A DNA stretch of 64,000 nucleotides from positions 2,666,001 to 2,730,000 of the forward strand of contig NZ_CP095043.1 of assembly GCF_022919175.1 (NCBI RefSeq), written 5' to 3'. Of this stretch, positions 1 through 8,740 are shown piece after piece. The DNA comes from Leucobacter rhizosphaerae (GTDB lineage Bacteria; Actinomycetota; Actinomycetes; Actinomycetales; Microbacteriaceae). The notes beneath the pieces are model-generated. The model made no database searches and was not told where the DNA came from. It saw only the letters and a list, made by a program, of their open reading frames with translations. Each line of letters starts with the position of its first letter. Position 1 is the first letter of the stretch. The position numbers and the translations under genes are program-made.

Positions 1-1122
1 GGGTACGGTTTCCTCGCCGAGAATCCCGAATTTGTGATGGCATGCGATGAGGCAGGCATCGTGTTCATCGGTCCGGGGGCGGATGCGATGCGCACCATGG
101 GGTCGAAGATTGGCTCCCGGATCGCCATGCAGGACGCAGGGGTGCCGGTCGTTCCCGGCACGGTTGAGGCGATCGATGACCGGAGACTCGCGTTCGAAAC
201 TGCTCGTGATCTCGGGTTCCCGGTCGCGGTGAAGGCCTCAGCTGCGGGCGGGGGAAAGGGCTTCCGGGTCGCTCACGCTGAGGACGAACTTGAGGCTGCG
301 ATTGAGGGTGCTTCGGGCGAAGGCGAGCGGTTCTTCGGTGACGGGAGCGTGTATCTGGAGCGTTATCTCGAGAACCCACGTCACATTGAAGTACAGATTC
401 TCGCGGATTCTCACGGCAACGTTATCCATTTGTTCGAGCGGGACTGCTCAGTGCAACGACGTCATCAGAAGCTCGTTGAGGAGGCTCCTGCACCGATGGT
501 CACGCCTGAGCTCCGGGAGCGAATCGGGCAGATCGCCGTGACGGCTGCGCACTCGGTGGGCTATGTGTCGGCAGGCACCGTCGAGGGACTGCTCGTGGGG
601 GACGACTACTACTTCCTCGAAATGAACACGAGGATCCAGGTGGAGCACGGGGTCACCGAGCTGGTGACGGGCATCGACCTGATTGAACAGCAAGTTCGCG
701 TCGCCGCGGGAGAGGCGCTCTCGATCACTCAGAATGACGTGCGACTGACGGGCCACGCCATCGAGTGTCGGATCAACGCGGAACGCGCCAGTCGAGGATT
801 CCTACCCGCGCCGGGAACCATTACCGAATATGCGGAGCCCACCGGAACTGACGTTCGAATCGATTCTGGGGTGGAAGCCGGCACTGTGGTCACGAGCTTC
901 TACGATCCCATGCTCGCGAAGCTTCTGGTCGTCGGACCCGACCGGGACAGTGCGACTGAGGCGATGATACGCGCGCTCGATGGGTATCGCATCGAAGGTA
1001 TCCCGACGCTCATTCCCTTCCATCGAGCATTGCTGCAGTCCTCTCAGTGGCGCAATGCGGAAACGTGTTCCGATTTGGTGAGCGATCGCACCTGGCTCAA
1101 GACGAACGCTGCTGAATCATGA
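1..1122 (+). CDS. acyl-CoA carboxylase biotin carboxylase subunit (5' truncated by window)
   Basis: Biotin carboxylase carries out the ATP-dependent carboxylation of biotin on an acyl-CoA carboxylase. The frame is open from base 1, and the first visible residues GYGFLAEN are the conserved motif found about 80 residues into the family, so the start lies upstream of the window. The ATP-grasp glycine loop AGGGKG is encoded near nt 244-261. The carboxylase signature MNTRIQVEHGVTE is near nt 622-660; the usual Pro after His is Gly here. About 373 residues are visible, and no biotinyl (BCCP) domain follows, so this is a stand-alone subunit. The stop overlaps the next ATG by 4 nt (ATGA), which argues for co-translation. 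The acyl-CoA substrate cannot be read from this subunit. Confidence 0.93.
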   Translation, partial: GYGFLAENPEFVMACDEAGIVFIGPGADAMRTMGSKIGSRIAMQDAGVPVVPGTVEAIDDRRLAFETARDLGFPVAVKASAAGGGKGFRVAHAEDELEAAIEGASGEGERFFGDGSVYLERYLENPRHIEVQILADSHGNVIHLFERDCSVQRRHQKLVEEAPAPMVTPELRERIGQIAVTAAHSVGYVSAGTVEGLLVGDDYYFLEMNTRIQVEHGVTELVTGIDLIEQQVRVAAGEALSITQNDVRLTGHAIECRINAERASRGFLPAPGTITEYAEPTGTDVRIDSGVEAGTVVTSFYDPMLAKLLVVGPDRDSATEAMIRALDGYRIEGIPTLIPFHRALLQSSQWRNAETCSDLVSDRTWLKTNAAES

Positions 1123-1916
1123 GGGACGTACAATTCGATCACGTGTCGATCGGCGTCCGAGATGCCGAAGCCACGCTTGAAGCTCTCCGGAGAGCGATGG
1201 GGATCATTCCCCTCAGTGGTGAGCAGACTGCTCGGTTCCGGTATGTGTTGACCCGCATGGGGGACGCAGAGTTGGGAATGCAACTTGAGCTGATCGAGCC
1301 TCAGGGCGGTCCGGATACGTTCATGCGCCGGTTTCTCGCCGAACGGGGTGAGGGCGTGCACCACTTGACGTTCACAGTCCCCGACGTCGAGCGAACCATT
1401 CGTGACGTTCGTGAGGCCGGATACACCGTGGTGCAAGTCGACCTCGACTACGCACCTTGGAGGGAGGCATTCATCATGCCGACCGATCACGGACTCGGAG
1501 TGGTCGTGCAGATTGCGGACACGAATCTTGAGTATCCGCCCATGCGCGACTTCATCTCCGATGTGGTCGAGGACCCCGCGAGCATTCCCCACAACCGGGA
1601 CGGCATCGATCGTCATTGGTGGCGGAGTGTTCGAGAGCTTCCCGGCCCTTCGTCCCCCGCGCATCTGGTGCGCGTGGAACTCGAGTCCGAGGATGTCGCC
1701 GGGATCGCGCGCCTCTTCACCGGCCCGCTCGGTGGTCGCGTGACATCATCGGCCGATCGCATGGTCGAAATTGCGTGGGGGGAGTCGGTACTGCGAGTGC
1801 ATGACGGACCCGAGAGTGGAGTCCGTGTCCTGGGGTATCGAGGCGGCCCGTCGACCGGCATGGCCATTGGGAGTGCGCGGCTCACTCCCGACTCCGAGGA
1901 CGGAGCACCACGATGA
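1119..1916 (+). CDS. VOC (glyoxalase/epimerase-like) family protein
   Basis: 265 aa. The N-terminal half is a vicinal-oxygen-chelate module of the methylmalonyl-CoA epimerase/glyoxalase type. Candidate metal ligands are His in FDHVSIGV (about residue 8), Glu in LELIEP, and His in GEGVHHLTF. The C-terminal half (about 175-265) looks like a second, weaker VOC module. Start and stop both overlap the neighbours by 4 nt, between a biotin carboxylase and an enoyl-CoA hydratase gene. An epimerase or lyase step on an acyl-CoA pathway fits this context, but the exact reaction is inference. Confidence 0.8.
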   Translation: MRDVQFDHVSIGVRDAEATLEALRRAMGIIPLSGEQTARFRYVLTRMGDAELGMQLELIEPQGGPDTFMRRFLAERGEGVHHLTFTVPDVERTIRDVREAGYTVVQVDLDYAPWREAFIMPTDHGLGVVVQIADTNLEYPPMRDFISDVVEDPASIPHNRDGIDRHWWRSVRELPGPSSPAHLVRVELESEDVAGIARLFTGPLGGRVTSSADRMVEIAWGESVLRVHDGPESGVRVLGYRGGPSTGMAIGSARLTPDSEDGAPR

Positions 1917-2707
1917 GCACGATTCACTCCCTGTCGGGACCGGGCCAACCCGTCGTCTGTCGCACGTCCACGCCTCATGTTCTGGAGATTGAGCTCAACC
2001 GCCCTGCGGCACGGAACGCGATCAACGATGAGGTCGCGCAGCTCCTCGCATCCTGTCTCGAGGAATTCGATCGTGACCCCGAGCTGCGGGTCGCTGTCGT
2101 TAGTGGACGCGGGTCAGGATTCTGCGCTGGCCTGGATCTCAAGGCCTTTCTCGCTGGAGAGACCGGCATGCACACGGAACGTGGTTTCGCGGGCCTGACA
2201 TCTAAGCCTCCGCTGAAGCCTGTGATCGCCGCCGTCGAGGGATTCGCACTCGCGGGAGGGTTGGAGATCGCTCTGGCCTGCGATCTCATCGTCGCAGCGT
2301 CGGATGCGAAGCTCGGGATTCCGGAGGTGCAGCGCGGACTGGTCGCCGACGGTGGCGCCCTCCTGCATCTCTCCCGTCGTGTTCCTTATCAACTCGCGAT
2401 GAAACTCGCGTTGACCGGGGAGCCGATCAGCGGAGAGGACGCGCTGCGGGCGGGATTGGTGGGGTACTCGGTGCCTCCAGGGTCGGCGGTCGACCGAGCT
2501 CGTGACATCGCAGAGCGCATTGCGCGGAATGCGCCGCTCGCCGTCCAAGCGACCAAGCAGATTCTGGTGGAGGGACGGGACTGGAGTCTCCAGGAGTCCT
2601 GGCGGATGCAAGATCAGATCGCCCGGCCAGTGTGGTCGTCCCGCGACGCTGAGGAGGGGGCGAGGGCGTTCGCCGAGCGACGCCTCCCGGATTACTCCGG
2701 GACCTGA
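1913..2707 (+). CDS. enoyl-CoA hydratase/isomerase family protein
   Basis: 264 aa crotonase fold. The oxyanion-hole segments SGRGSGFCAGLDL (about 64-76) and AVEGFALAGGLEIALACD (about 106-123) are present. Both catalytic acid positions of classical hydratases appear to be kept: Glu in GGLEIAL and Glu in IPEVQRG. It therefore probably hydrates an enoyl-CoA, although isomerase or decarboxylase activity of a paralogue cannot be excluded. It overlaps the VOC gene by 4 nt and closes this operon; 18 nt later the convergent PucR gene ends. Confidence 0.88.
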   Translation: MSTIHSLSGPGQPVVCRTSTPHVLEIELNRPAARNAINDEVAQLLASCLEEFDRDPELRVAVVSGRGSGFCAGLDLKAFLAGETGMHTERGFAGLTSKPPLKPVIAAVEGFALAGGLEIALACDLIVAASDAKLGIPEVQRGLVADGGALLHLSRRVPYQLAMKLALTGEPISGEDALRAGLVGYSVPPGSAVDRARDIAERIARNAPLAVQATKQILVEGRDWSLQESWRMQDQIARPVWSSRDAEEGARAFAERRLPDYSGT

Positions 2708-2725
2708 GAGGGACGACGGGCACGT

Positions 2726-4186
2726 TCAGAGTTCATCGTCTGAAGAGTGCGTCACCACGTCGCTCGGCTCGAGATCGCCGCACCCGATCGCCGCCTGCAC
2801 CGCGAGCCAGCACTCGGCCGTGTCCTCCATCGAGGAGAGATCCCGCACGATGATCTTCTCGATCCGCGAGACCCGCGCGATGAGCGTCTGGCGGTGCACG
2901 AACAGCCGCTCCGACGCCCGCACCCAGCTGCGATTCTCCTCCAGGAACACGCGGAGCGTCTGCGTCAGCGAGGTGCCCCGCTGCTCGTCGTAGGTCTGCA
3001 GCGGCCCCAGCACCTGGCGGGCGATGTGGCGCAGCTGCTCGGTGTTGTTCGGCAGGAAGAGCGAGCTCGTCTCGTGCTCCTCGAAGCGCATCACGCGACC
3101 GGCCTGGTGGTTCCGGATCAGTGCGCTGCGCGCCTGGCGCAGCGCACTCTCCAGGTCGTCGAGGCCGGAGAACGCCGCGCTCACCCCGACCCGGGTCTCG
3201 GCGTCGGCGAGCGCTTCGAGCGCCAGATCGAGATCCTGCCCGAGTGAGGCGAGGACCACCACCTGACCGTCTTTCGTCGTGGCGAGAGCTGGGGTGCGCT
3301 GGGCCGCGAAGACCGTGTGCACCCGGTCGATCGCGTCTCGCGTGCTGTCGTTCTGGAGCACCGCCAGGAGGTAGGGCGGCTCGACCCGGTGGGCTGCGAC
3401 GAGGTGCTGCGCCGGAGGCGACGGCACCGAGCCGTCGCAGAGGTCGGCGAGGAGCAGCGAGCCGTGCAGCCACTCGCTCCGGTGGTTCGCGGCCGTGATC
3501 GAGAGCGCGCTGCCGACGATCCCGACGACGTGCTGCAGGAGGCCGCGGTTGATCGGCGTCGTCGACTCGAAGCGGAGCTCGGGATCCCCGGGGGCGTGGA
3601 CCGACATCGCCACGACGTTCGGGGAGACGCGCTGGATCGTGCCCGGGGTACGGGGAATGCCGAGACTGCCGCTCGGGAGGAGCGCGAGCGGCCCGCCGAG
3701 CAGCGGCTCGAGCGCCGAGAGCAGATCCTCGATCGGGGCATCGTCCGGATGCTCGCCGAGCGCGGCGTACATCTGCTCCGTCAGCTGCACCCGGGCGGCA
3801 CGATCCTGCTGCACGCTGTCGGCGACCGCCATGGCGACGGTGACGAAGCGCACCTCGTGCGCCGTCTGCAGCACGGGAAACCCGATCTGCGCGGCGTGCG
3901 TCAGCGCCGCCGTCGTGAACGGGGTCTCGATCATGACCCCGTCGATCGTCACGGCGGCGATCCCGGCGCGGTGCATGCCGTCGAGGTACGCGCACTGCTC
4001 CTCGGTGGTCTCCGGGACCCCGAGACCCGTCGTCATCACGAGCGCGCCGCGACCGAGCCAGCGCCAGGGCTCCGGCAGCTCGCAGACGTGCGCCCACGCG
4101 ATGGTCCGCTCCTCGCCGACGCCGGGGGTCAACGACACCGTCTGCGCAGCGGGGAGTTCGAGGAGCGCTCGCACCGTGAACGTCAT
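2726..4186 (-). CDS. PucR family transcriptional regulator
   Basis: 486 aa from the ATG at 4186 (MTFTVRALLELP...), where the N-terminal PucR domain (about 1-120) begins; an in-frame ATG at 4240 would add 18 residues, and neither start has a strong ribosome-binding site. The C terminus carries the PucR-type helix-turn-helix (SWVRASERLFVHRQTLIARV, near the end). PucR proteins usually activate purine, amine or amino-acid catabolism genes in response to a metabolite. It is divergent from the first PotD-type importer (4600-8622), so control of that importer is the natural guess. Confidence 0.88.
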   Translation of the reverse strand: MTFTVRALLELPAAQTVSLTPGVGEERTIAWAHVCELPEPWRWLGRGALVMTTGLGVPETTEEQCAYLDGMHRAGIAAVTIDGVMIETPFTTAALTHAAQIGFPVLQTAHEVRFVTVAMAVADSVQQDRAARVQLTEQMYAALGEHPDDAPIEDLLSALEPLLGGPLALLPSGSLGIPRTPGTIQRVSPNVVAMSVHAPGDPELRFESTTPINRGLLQHVVGIVGSALSITAANHRSEWLHGSLLLADLCDGSVPSPPAQHLVAAHRVEPPYLLAVLQNDSTRDAIDRVHTVFAAQRTPALATTKDGQVVVLASLGQDLDLALEALADAETRVGVSAAFSGLDDLESALRQARSALIRNHQAGRVMRFEEHETSSLFLPNNTEQLRHIARQVLGPLQTYDEQRGTSLTQTLRVFLEENRSWVRASERLFVHRQTLIARVSRIEKIIVRDLSSMEDTAECWLAVQAAIGCGDLEPSDVVTHSSDDEL

Positions 4187-4599
4187 GCGCGGCGGCCCCG
4201 ACGGGAGCCGCGCGGTGCGGTCGTAGGCGAGGGTCGGCATTGCGGCGCGCGGGGACCCGAGTGACGCGGCGAACCGACCACTTCTGCTCCCATTGCGCGT
4301 TCCTCCTTGAACCAATTGCGCTCCCGTCCCCATCGTATGCAGAGGGATCTGCGGCGCCGACCGGGGGGCCGTCACTGCGGCCAAATCCTTATGTTCGTAC
4401 GACCTCGATGGGGTGCGGTGTACGAAGCTATGAAAGATCGGCCCGGCGGTAACGAAGGGGTAACAGGACCGGCGTCGGGCGCGAATCTCGCTGGTACGTT
4501 CGGTGCAGCCGCCGAGCACTGGCGCCGGATCCGAGCCTCGTGAGAGGTGCGGGATCGCGTCCCGGCGGTGACCACGATCACGATGAAGTGAGGGAGTAC
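4187..4599. promoter_or_regulatory. divergent intergenic region between PucR gene and importer 1
   Basis: This 413-bp region must hold the promoters of the PucR gene (leftward) and of importer 1 (rightward). It contains a 7-bp inverted repeat, TTCGTAC at 4394-4400 and GTACGAA at 4420-4426 with a 19-bp spacer, which is a candidate regulator site. A good ribosome-binding site (GTGAGGGAG) precedes the ATG at 4600. I see no convincing gene in it. Confidence 0.45.
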
Positions 4600-5727
4600 A
4601 TGTCCACTCAGAAGACCATCAGGACCCGCCGAGGGCTCGCGCTCGTCGCCGGATCCGCAGCGCTTGCGCTGACGCTCATCGGCTGCAGCGGCGGCGGTGA
4701 AGCGGAGCCCGCACCCGAGCGGGACCTCGGCACCCCCGTCGCGGGTGAGATCCAGGAGGGCGCGCTCGACGGCGTCACCCTCACGTTCGCCGGCTCCGGC
4801 GGTGTGTTCCAGGATGGCCAGACGGAGGCGCTCTGGGATCCGTTCGCCGCGGCCTCCGGCGCGACCGTCAATCAGGACGCGTTCGACGCCGGCAAGCTGA
4901 AGGCCATGGTCGACAGCGGCAACGTCAGCTGGGACATCGTGAACACGACCCAGTTCGACACCGCGCGCGGCTGCGGCACGCTCTACGAGGAGTACGACTA
5001 CTCGCAGATCGACATCTCCAAGATCCCCGAGGGCACGATCACCGACAAGTGCATGGTGCCGCAGATCCTCTACGGCCTGGTCGTCGTCTACAACACCGAC
5101 AAGTTCGGAGACAACCCGCCCACGAGCGCCGCCGACTTCTTCGACACCGAGAAGTTCCCGGGCAAGCGCACCGTGAGCCAGTCCACCTACGTCGACCCGC
5201 AGACCGTCGAGTTCGCGCTCACGGCCCAGGGCAAGGACATCACATCACTGGAGACGAGCGACATCGAGGGCGCCTTCGACATGTACAAGGATCTCGGCGA
5301 CGATGTGATCGGCTGGACCACCGGCGCGCAGGCGCAGCAGCAGCTCGAGTCCGGCGAGGCCGTGATGGGGCTCGTCTGGTCGGGTCGCGGCTACGGCGCC
5401 GCCGCCGCCGGAGCGCCCGTCGCCCCGATGTGGGACGAGTGGATGATCATGGTCGACTCGAACGGGATCCCGAAGGGGGTCAAGGATCCGCAGGCCGCCT
5501 TCGCCGCCGTGAACTACTCGATCGGAGCGGAGCAGCAGGCCAAGATGACCGAGCTCACCTCCTACGGCGGGGTCAACGTCGACGCGAAGCCCGAGGTCGA
5601 CGACCTGCTCAGCGAGTGGATCACCACCGAGCGCCTCGACACGGGCATCGCCCCGAACGTCGACTTCTGGGTCGAGAACTACGACGCGCTCTCCGCAGCG
5701 TGGGCCGGTTGGGCGACGGGTAACTGA
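4600..5727 (+). CDS. PotD-type ABC transporter substrate-binding lipoprotein (importer 1)
   Basis: 375 aa from the ATG at 4600, chosen because the signal peptide starts there and GTGAGGGAG precedes it. It has a lipoprotein signal with lipobox LIGC (Cys29), then an acidic linker and a spermidine/putrescine-binding-family (COG0687-like) fold: LTFAGSGGVFQDGQ, SWDIVNT, LYGLVVVYNTDKFG. It binds the substrate outside the membrane for the permeases encoded directly downstream. It is clearly paralogous to the proteins at 12564 and 18744. Polyamine or a related amine is the family expectation; the real ligand is unknown. Confidence 0.9.
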   Translation: MSTQKTIRTRRGLALVAGSAALALTLIGCSGGGEAEPAPERDLGTPVAGEIQEGALDGVTLTFAGSGGVFQDGQTEALWDPFAAASGATVNQDAFDAGKLKAMVDSGNVSWDIVNTTQFDTARGCGTLYEEYDYSQIDISKIPEGTITDKCMVPQILYGLVVVYNTDKFGDNPPTSAADFFDTEKFPGKRTVSQSTYVDPQTVEFALTAQGKDITSLETSDIEGAFDMYKDLGDDVIGWTTGAQAQQQLESGEAVMGLVWSGRGYGAAAAGAPVAPMWDEWMIMVDSNGIPKGVKDPQAAFAAVNYSIGAEQQAKMTELTSYGGVNVDAKPEVDDLLSEWITTERLDTGIAPNVDFWVENYDALSAAWAGWATGN

Positions 5728-5732
5728 TCGTC

Positions 5733-6650
5733 ATGACTGACCACACCGTCACCGGGGGTGCTGCGCCTGCGGGCGCAGTGGCCCCCGGTGCGGATGCCGT
5801 GGGAGCGAAGAAGCGCGGGCCGAAGAACTGGCGCCCGCTGCTCCTGCTGATCCCGGCGTTCGTGATCGTATCCATGTTCTTCCTCGCGCCGCTGGCCGAT
5901 GTGTTCATCCGCTCGATCACCGATCCGGTGCCGGGTGTGCAGAACTACGTCTGGCTGTTCACGACCGAGGCGAACCTCAACGTGGTGCTCCGGACCTTCG
6001 GGACGGCGATCCTCGTCACGTTCGTGTGTCTGCTCCTCGCGTACCCGTACGCGTACCTCATGACGATCGTGTCGGATCGCACGCGCAACCTGATGCAGCT
6101 GTTCATCATGATGCCGTTGTGGACGTCGATCCTGGTGCGCACGCTCGCGTGGATGGTGCTGCTGCAGGACACGGGTCCGATCAACGGGTTGCTGGCCGCG
6201 TGGTTCGGGATCGGGCCGATCCCGCTGATCCGCACGACGTTCGGTGTGGCGCTCGGCATGACGCAGGTGCTGCTGCCCTTCATGGTGCTGCCGCTGTACT
6301 CCTCGATGTCGAAGATCGACAAGCGGCTGCTGCCGGCGGCGTCGAACCTCGGCGCGAACCCGGTGACGGCCTTCTTCACGGTCTACCTGCCGCTGTCGAA
6401 GCCCGGTATCTTCTCGGGCGGCGTCACGGTGTTCATCCTCGGCCTCGGCTTCTACATCATCCCCGCGCTGCTCGGATCCTCGAAGGAGATCATGATCTCG
6501 GCGATGATCCAGCAGCAGATCAGCGTCTTCCTGATGTGGGGACAGGGCACGGCGCTCGGGATCTTCCTGCTCGTGTGCACGATCCTGATCCTCGTCGTCG
6601 TGTCGAGATTCAATAAGGGCGGCAGCCTGTTCCCGGGGGTGGATCGCTGA
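5733..6650 (+). CDS. ABC transporter permease, PotB type (importer 1)
   Basis: 305 aa inner-membrane permease with about six transmembrane segments after a charged N-terminal tail. The EAA-like cytoplasmic loop that contacts the ATPase is the region AASNLGANPVTAFFTVYLPL (about 205-224). It begins 5 nt after the binding-protein gene and overlaps the next permease by one base, so the four importer genes form one operon. Assignment to the PotB half rests on its order and the long N-terminal part. Confidence 0.92.
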   Translation: MTDHTVTGGAAPAGAVAPGADAVGAKKRGPKNWRPLLLLIPAFVIVSMFFLAPLADVFIRSITDPVPGVQNYVWLFTTEANLNVVLRTFGTAILVTFVCLLLAYPYAYLMTIVSDRTRNLMQLFIMMPLWTSILVRTLAWMVLLQDTGPINGLLAAWFGIGPIPLIRTTFGVALGMTQVLLPFMVLPLYSSMSKIDKRLLPAASNLGANPVTAFFTVYLPLSKPGIFSGGVTVFILGLGFYIIPALLGSSKEIMISAMIQQQISVFLMWGQGTALGIFLLVCTILILVVVSRFNKGGSLFPGVDR

Positions 6651-7435
6651 TGACCTCCAAACGTCTGCTCGGCGTCTTCGCCGTGATCATCGTGATCTGG
6701 CTGATCCTGCCCACCCTGGTGATCGTGCCGATGTCGTTCAACGAGGCCTCCTCGTTCAACTTCCCGCCCAAGGGCTTCTCGACCCGCTGGTACGAGAACT
6801 TCTTCACCGATGCCAGCTGGCTGAAGGCGCTCTTCTCGTCGCTGCAGGTCGCGGTGCTCACGATGATCGTCGCCACGACGGTCGGCGTGCTCGCCTCGCT
6901 GGGCCTCTCGAAGGTGAAGTTCCGCGGCAAGGGGCTGATGGAGGGCTACTTCCTGCTGCCCCTGATCGTGCCCGGGATCGTGCTCGCGGTCGGTCTCTAC
7001 TCGCTGTTCCTGCGGCTGGATCTGCTCGGCACCCTGCCGGGGTTCGTGCTCGCGCACACCATCGTGTCGATGCCGCTCGTCATCACCAACGTGATGGCGT
7101 CGCTGCAGGGGCTCGATCCTCGCCTCGAACAGGCCTCGGCCAGCCTCGGCGCCGGCCGGGTGCAGACCTTCTTCAGCATCACTCTGCCGCTCATCGCGCC
7201 GGGTGTGACGGCCGGGGCCCTGTTCGCGTTCGTCACGTCGTTCGACGAGGTGATCCTGTCGCTCTTCATCCAGAGCCCCACCCTGCAGACGCTGCCGGTG
7301 AAGATCTTCAACAGCGTCACGCAAACCAATGACCCCACAGTGGCCGCGGTGGCGGTGATCACGATGCTCACCTCGGTGATCGTGATGCTCATCGCCCAGT
7401 TCGCCACGCGGAAGAGAAAGCGACCGGTAGCGTGA
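6650..7435 (+). CDS. ABC transporter permease, PotC type (importer 1)
   Basis: 261 aa permease with about six transmembrane segments. The segment FSTRWYENFFTDASWL (about 43-58) is typical of PotC-like subunits, and the EAA-like loop is QASASLGAGRVQTFFSITLPL (about 162-182). It pairs with the permease at 5733. Its stop codon overlaps the GTG of the ATPase gene by 4 nt. Confidence 0.92.
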   Translation: MTSKRLLGVFAVIIVIWLILPTLVIVPMSFNEASSFNFPPKGFSTRWYENFFTDASWLKALFSSLQVAVLTMIVATTVGVLASLGLSKVKFRGKGLMEGYFLLPLIVPGIVLAVGLYSLFLRLDLLGTLPGFVLAHTIVSMPLVITNVMASLQGLDPRLEQASASLGAGRVQTFFSITLPLIAPGVTAGALFAFVTSFDEVILSLFIQSPTLQTLPVKIFNSVTQTNDPTVAAVAVITMLTSVIVMLIAQFATRKRKRPVA

Positions 7436-8622
7436 ACGCTATGACCCACAACGACATTCCTGTGCCCGAGGGGCACGAGCAGGAACTGCGGACCGAGGGC
7501 CTCAACACCTCGGCGATCCACGCGATCGGCGAGGCCGGCATCAGCCTGAACTCGGTCACGAAGCGCTACGGCGAGAGCACGGTGGTCGATGAGATCGACC
7601 TCGTGATCGAGCCGGGCGAGTTCATGACCTTCCTCGGGCCGTCGGGATCGGGCAAGACCACGACCCTGAACATGATCGCGGGCTTCACCTCCGTCACGGA
7701 GGGGCTGCTCCACATCTATGGCAAGCCCGTCGCGAAACTGCCGCCGCACAAGCGCGATATCGGCATGGTGTTCCAGAACTACGCGCTGTTCCCGCACAAG
7801 ACGGTCGCGGAGAACATCGCGTACCCGCTGCAGCGCCGGAAGCTCTCGAAGGCGGTGCAGAAGGAGAAGGTCGCCGCGGCGCTCGGCATGGTACGCATGG
7901 GCGACTTCGGGGATCGCTACCCGTCGGAGCTCTCCGGCGGGCAGCAGCAGCGCGTCGCGCTCGCCCGCGCGCTCGTGTACGAACCGCGGGTGCTGCTCAT
8001 GGACGAGCCCCTCGGCGCACTCGACAAGAAGCTCCGCGAGTGGCTGCAGACCGAGATCAAGCGCATCCACCGCGAGGTCGGATCCACCTTCGTCTACGTC
8101 ACCCACGACCAGGAGGAGGCGCTCTCGATGTCCGACCGCATCGCGGTCTTCAACAACGGCAAGATCGAGCAGGTGGGTACCTCGGAGGATCTCTACGAGG
8201 CCCCGCAAACGCTGTTCGTGGGCCGGTTCCTCGGCGAGTCCACGGTGCTGCTCGGCACCGGGGTTCCGGTGGGGGAGCGGCACACGGCGATTGAGGTCGC
8301 CGGGCACCGCGTGGTGGCGGACGGGCAATCGGCCCACCAGAACCTCGCGATCCTGATCCGACCCGAGAACCTGCGTCTCGAGTCGGCCGGCACGGTGCCG
8401 ACCGAGAGCCAGAACGCGATCCCGGTCACCATCATGGACGTCACCTACCTGGGTGCGTCGCGGCGGTACTCGGTGCGGCTGCCTGACGGCAGCGAGGGCG
8501 CGGTGCGGCTCGGGCAGGATGCCCGGATCCACAACCGGGGCGACGAGGTCACCATGATGTGGGAGATCCCGTCGGGCGTGCTGCTCGTCGACACCGGCGA
8601 GGCGGGGGAGTCCGCGACGTAG
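7432..8622 (+). CDS. ABC transporter ATP-binding protein, PotA type (importer 1)
   Basis: 396 aa ATPase energising importer 1. Walker A is GPSGSGKTT (about 69-77), the Q loop is VFQNYALFP, the signature is [15 protein letters not shown], Walker B is [12 protein letters not shown] and the switch His is in VTHDQEEAL. A C-terminal TOBE-type domain follows (about 290-385). The GTG at 7432 overlaps the permease stop; an ATG at 7441 is an alternative. The N terminus is about 35 residues longer than in the two paralogous ATPases of this window. Confidence 0.93.
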   Translation: MNAMTHNDIPVPEGHEQELRTEGLNTSAIHAIGEAGISLNSVTKRYGESTVVDEIDLVIEPGEFMTFLGPSGSGKTTTLNMIAGFTSVTEGLLHIYGKPVAKLPPHKRDIGMVFQNYALFPHKTVAENIAYPLQRRKLSKAVQKEKVAAALGMVRMGDFGDRYPSELSGGQQQRVALARALVYEPRVLLMDEPLGALDKKLREWLQTEIKRIHREVGSTFVYVTHDQEEALSMSDRIAVFNNGKIEQVGTSEDLYEAPQTLFVGRFLGESTVLLGTGVPVGERHTAIEVAGHRVVADGQSAHQNLAILIRPENLRLESAGTVPTESQNAIPVTIMDVTYLGASRRYSVRLPDGSEGAVRLGQDARIHNRGDEVTMMWEIPSGVLLVDTGEAGESAT

Positions 8623-8667
8623 GTCGCGCTGACCCCCGCTGGGCCCCGTCGGGGCACGGGGCCGCGG

Positions 8668-8726
8668 CCGAGGATCCCGCGGCCCAGGATCCCTGGCCGA
8701 GGATCCCGCGGCCGAGGATCCCGTGC
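8668..8726. repeat. short tandem repeat, 15-bp unit
   Basis: Four consecutive copies of a unit close to CCGAGGATCCCGCGG (one copy is 14 bp) lie between the convergent ATPase and MFS genes. Each unit contains the self-complementary core GGATCC. A GC-rich palindrome (CTGGGCCCCAG) follows immediately. It may serve as a bidirectional termination region; no T-tract was seen. Confidence 0.7.
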
Positions 8727-8740
8727 CTGGGCCCCAGGCC

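Noticed and set aside
2733..4097. 454-codon open frame on the minus strand parallel to the PucR gene
   Set aside because: Translation is almost only Arg, Ala, Gly and Pro; it is a frame-shifted shadow of the PucR gene.
4600..8622. Importer 1 as an Fe3+-type (FbpA/AfuA) system
   Set aside because: The binding protein and permease landmarks are closer to PotD/PotB/PotC, and there is no iron box upstream; the iron-type reading is possible but less likely.
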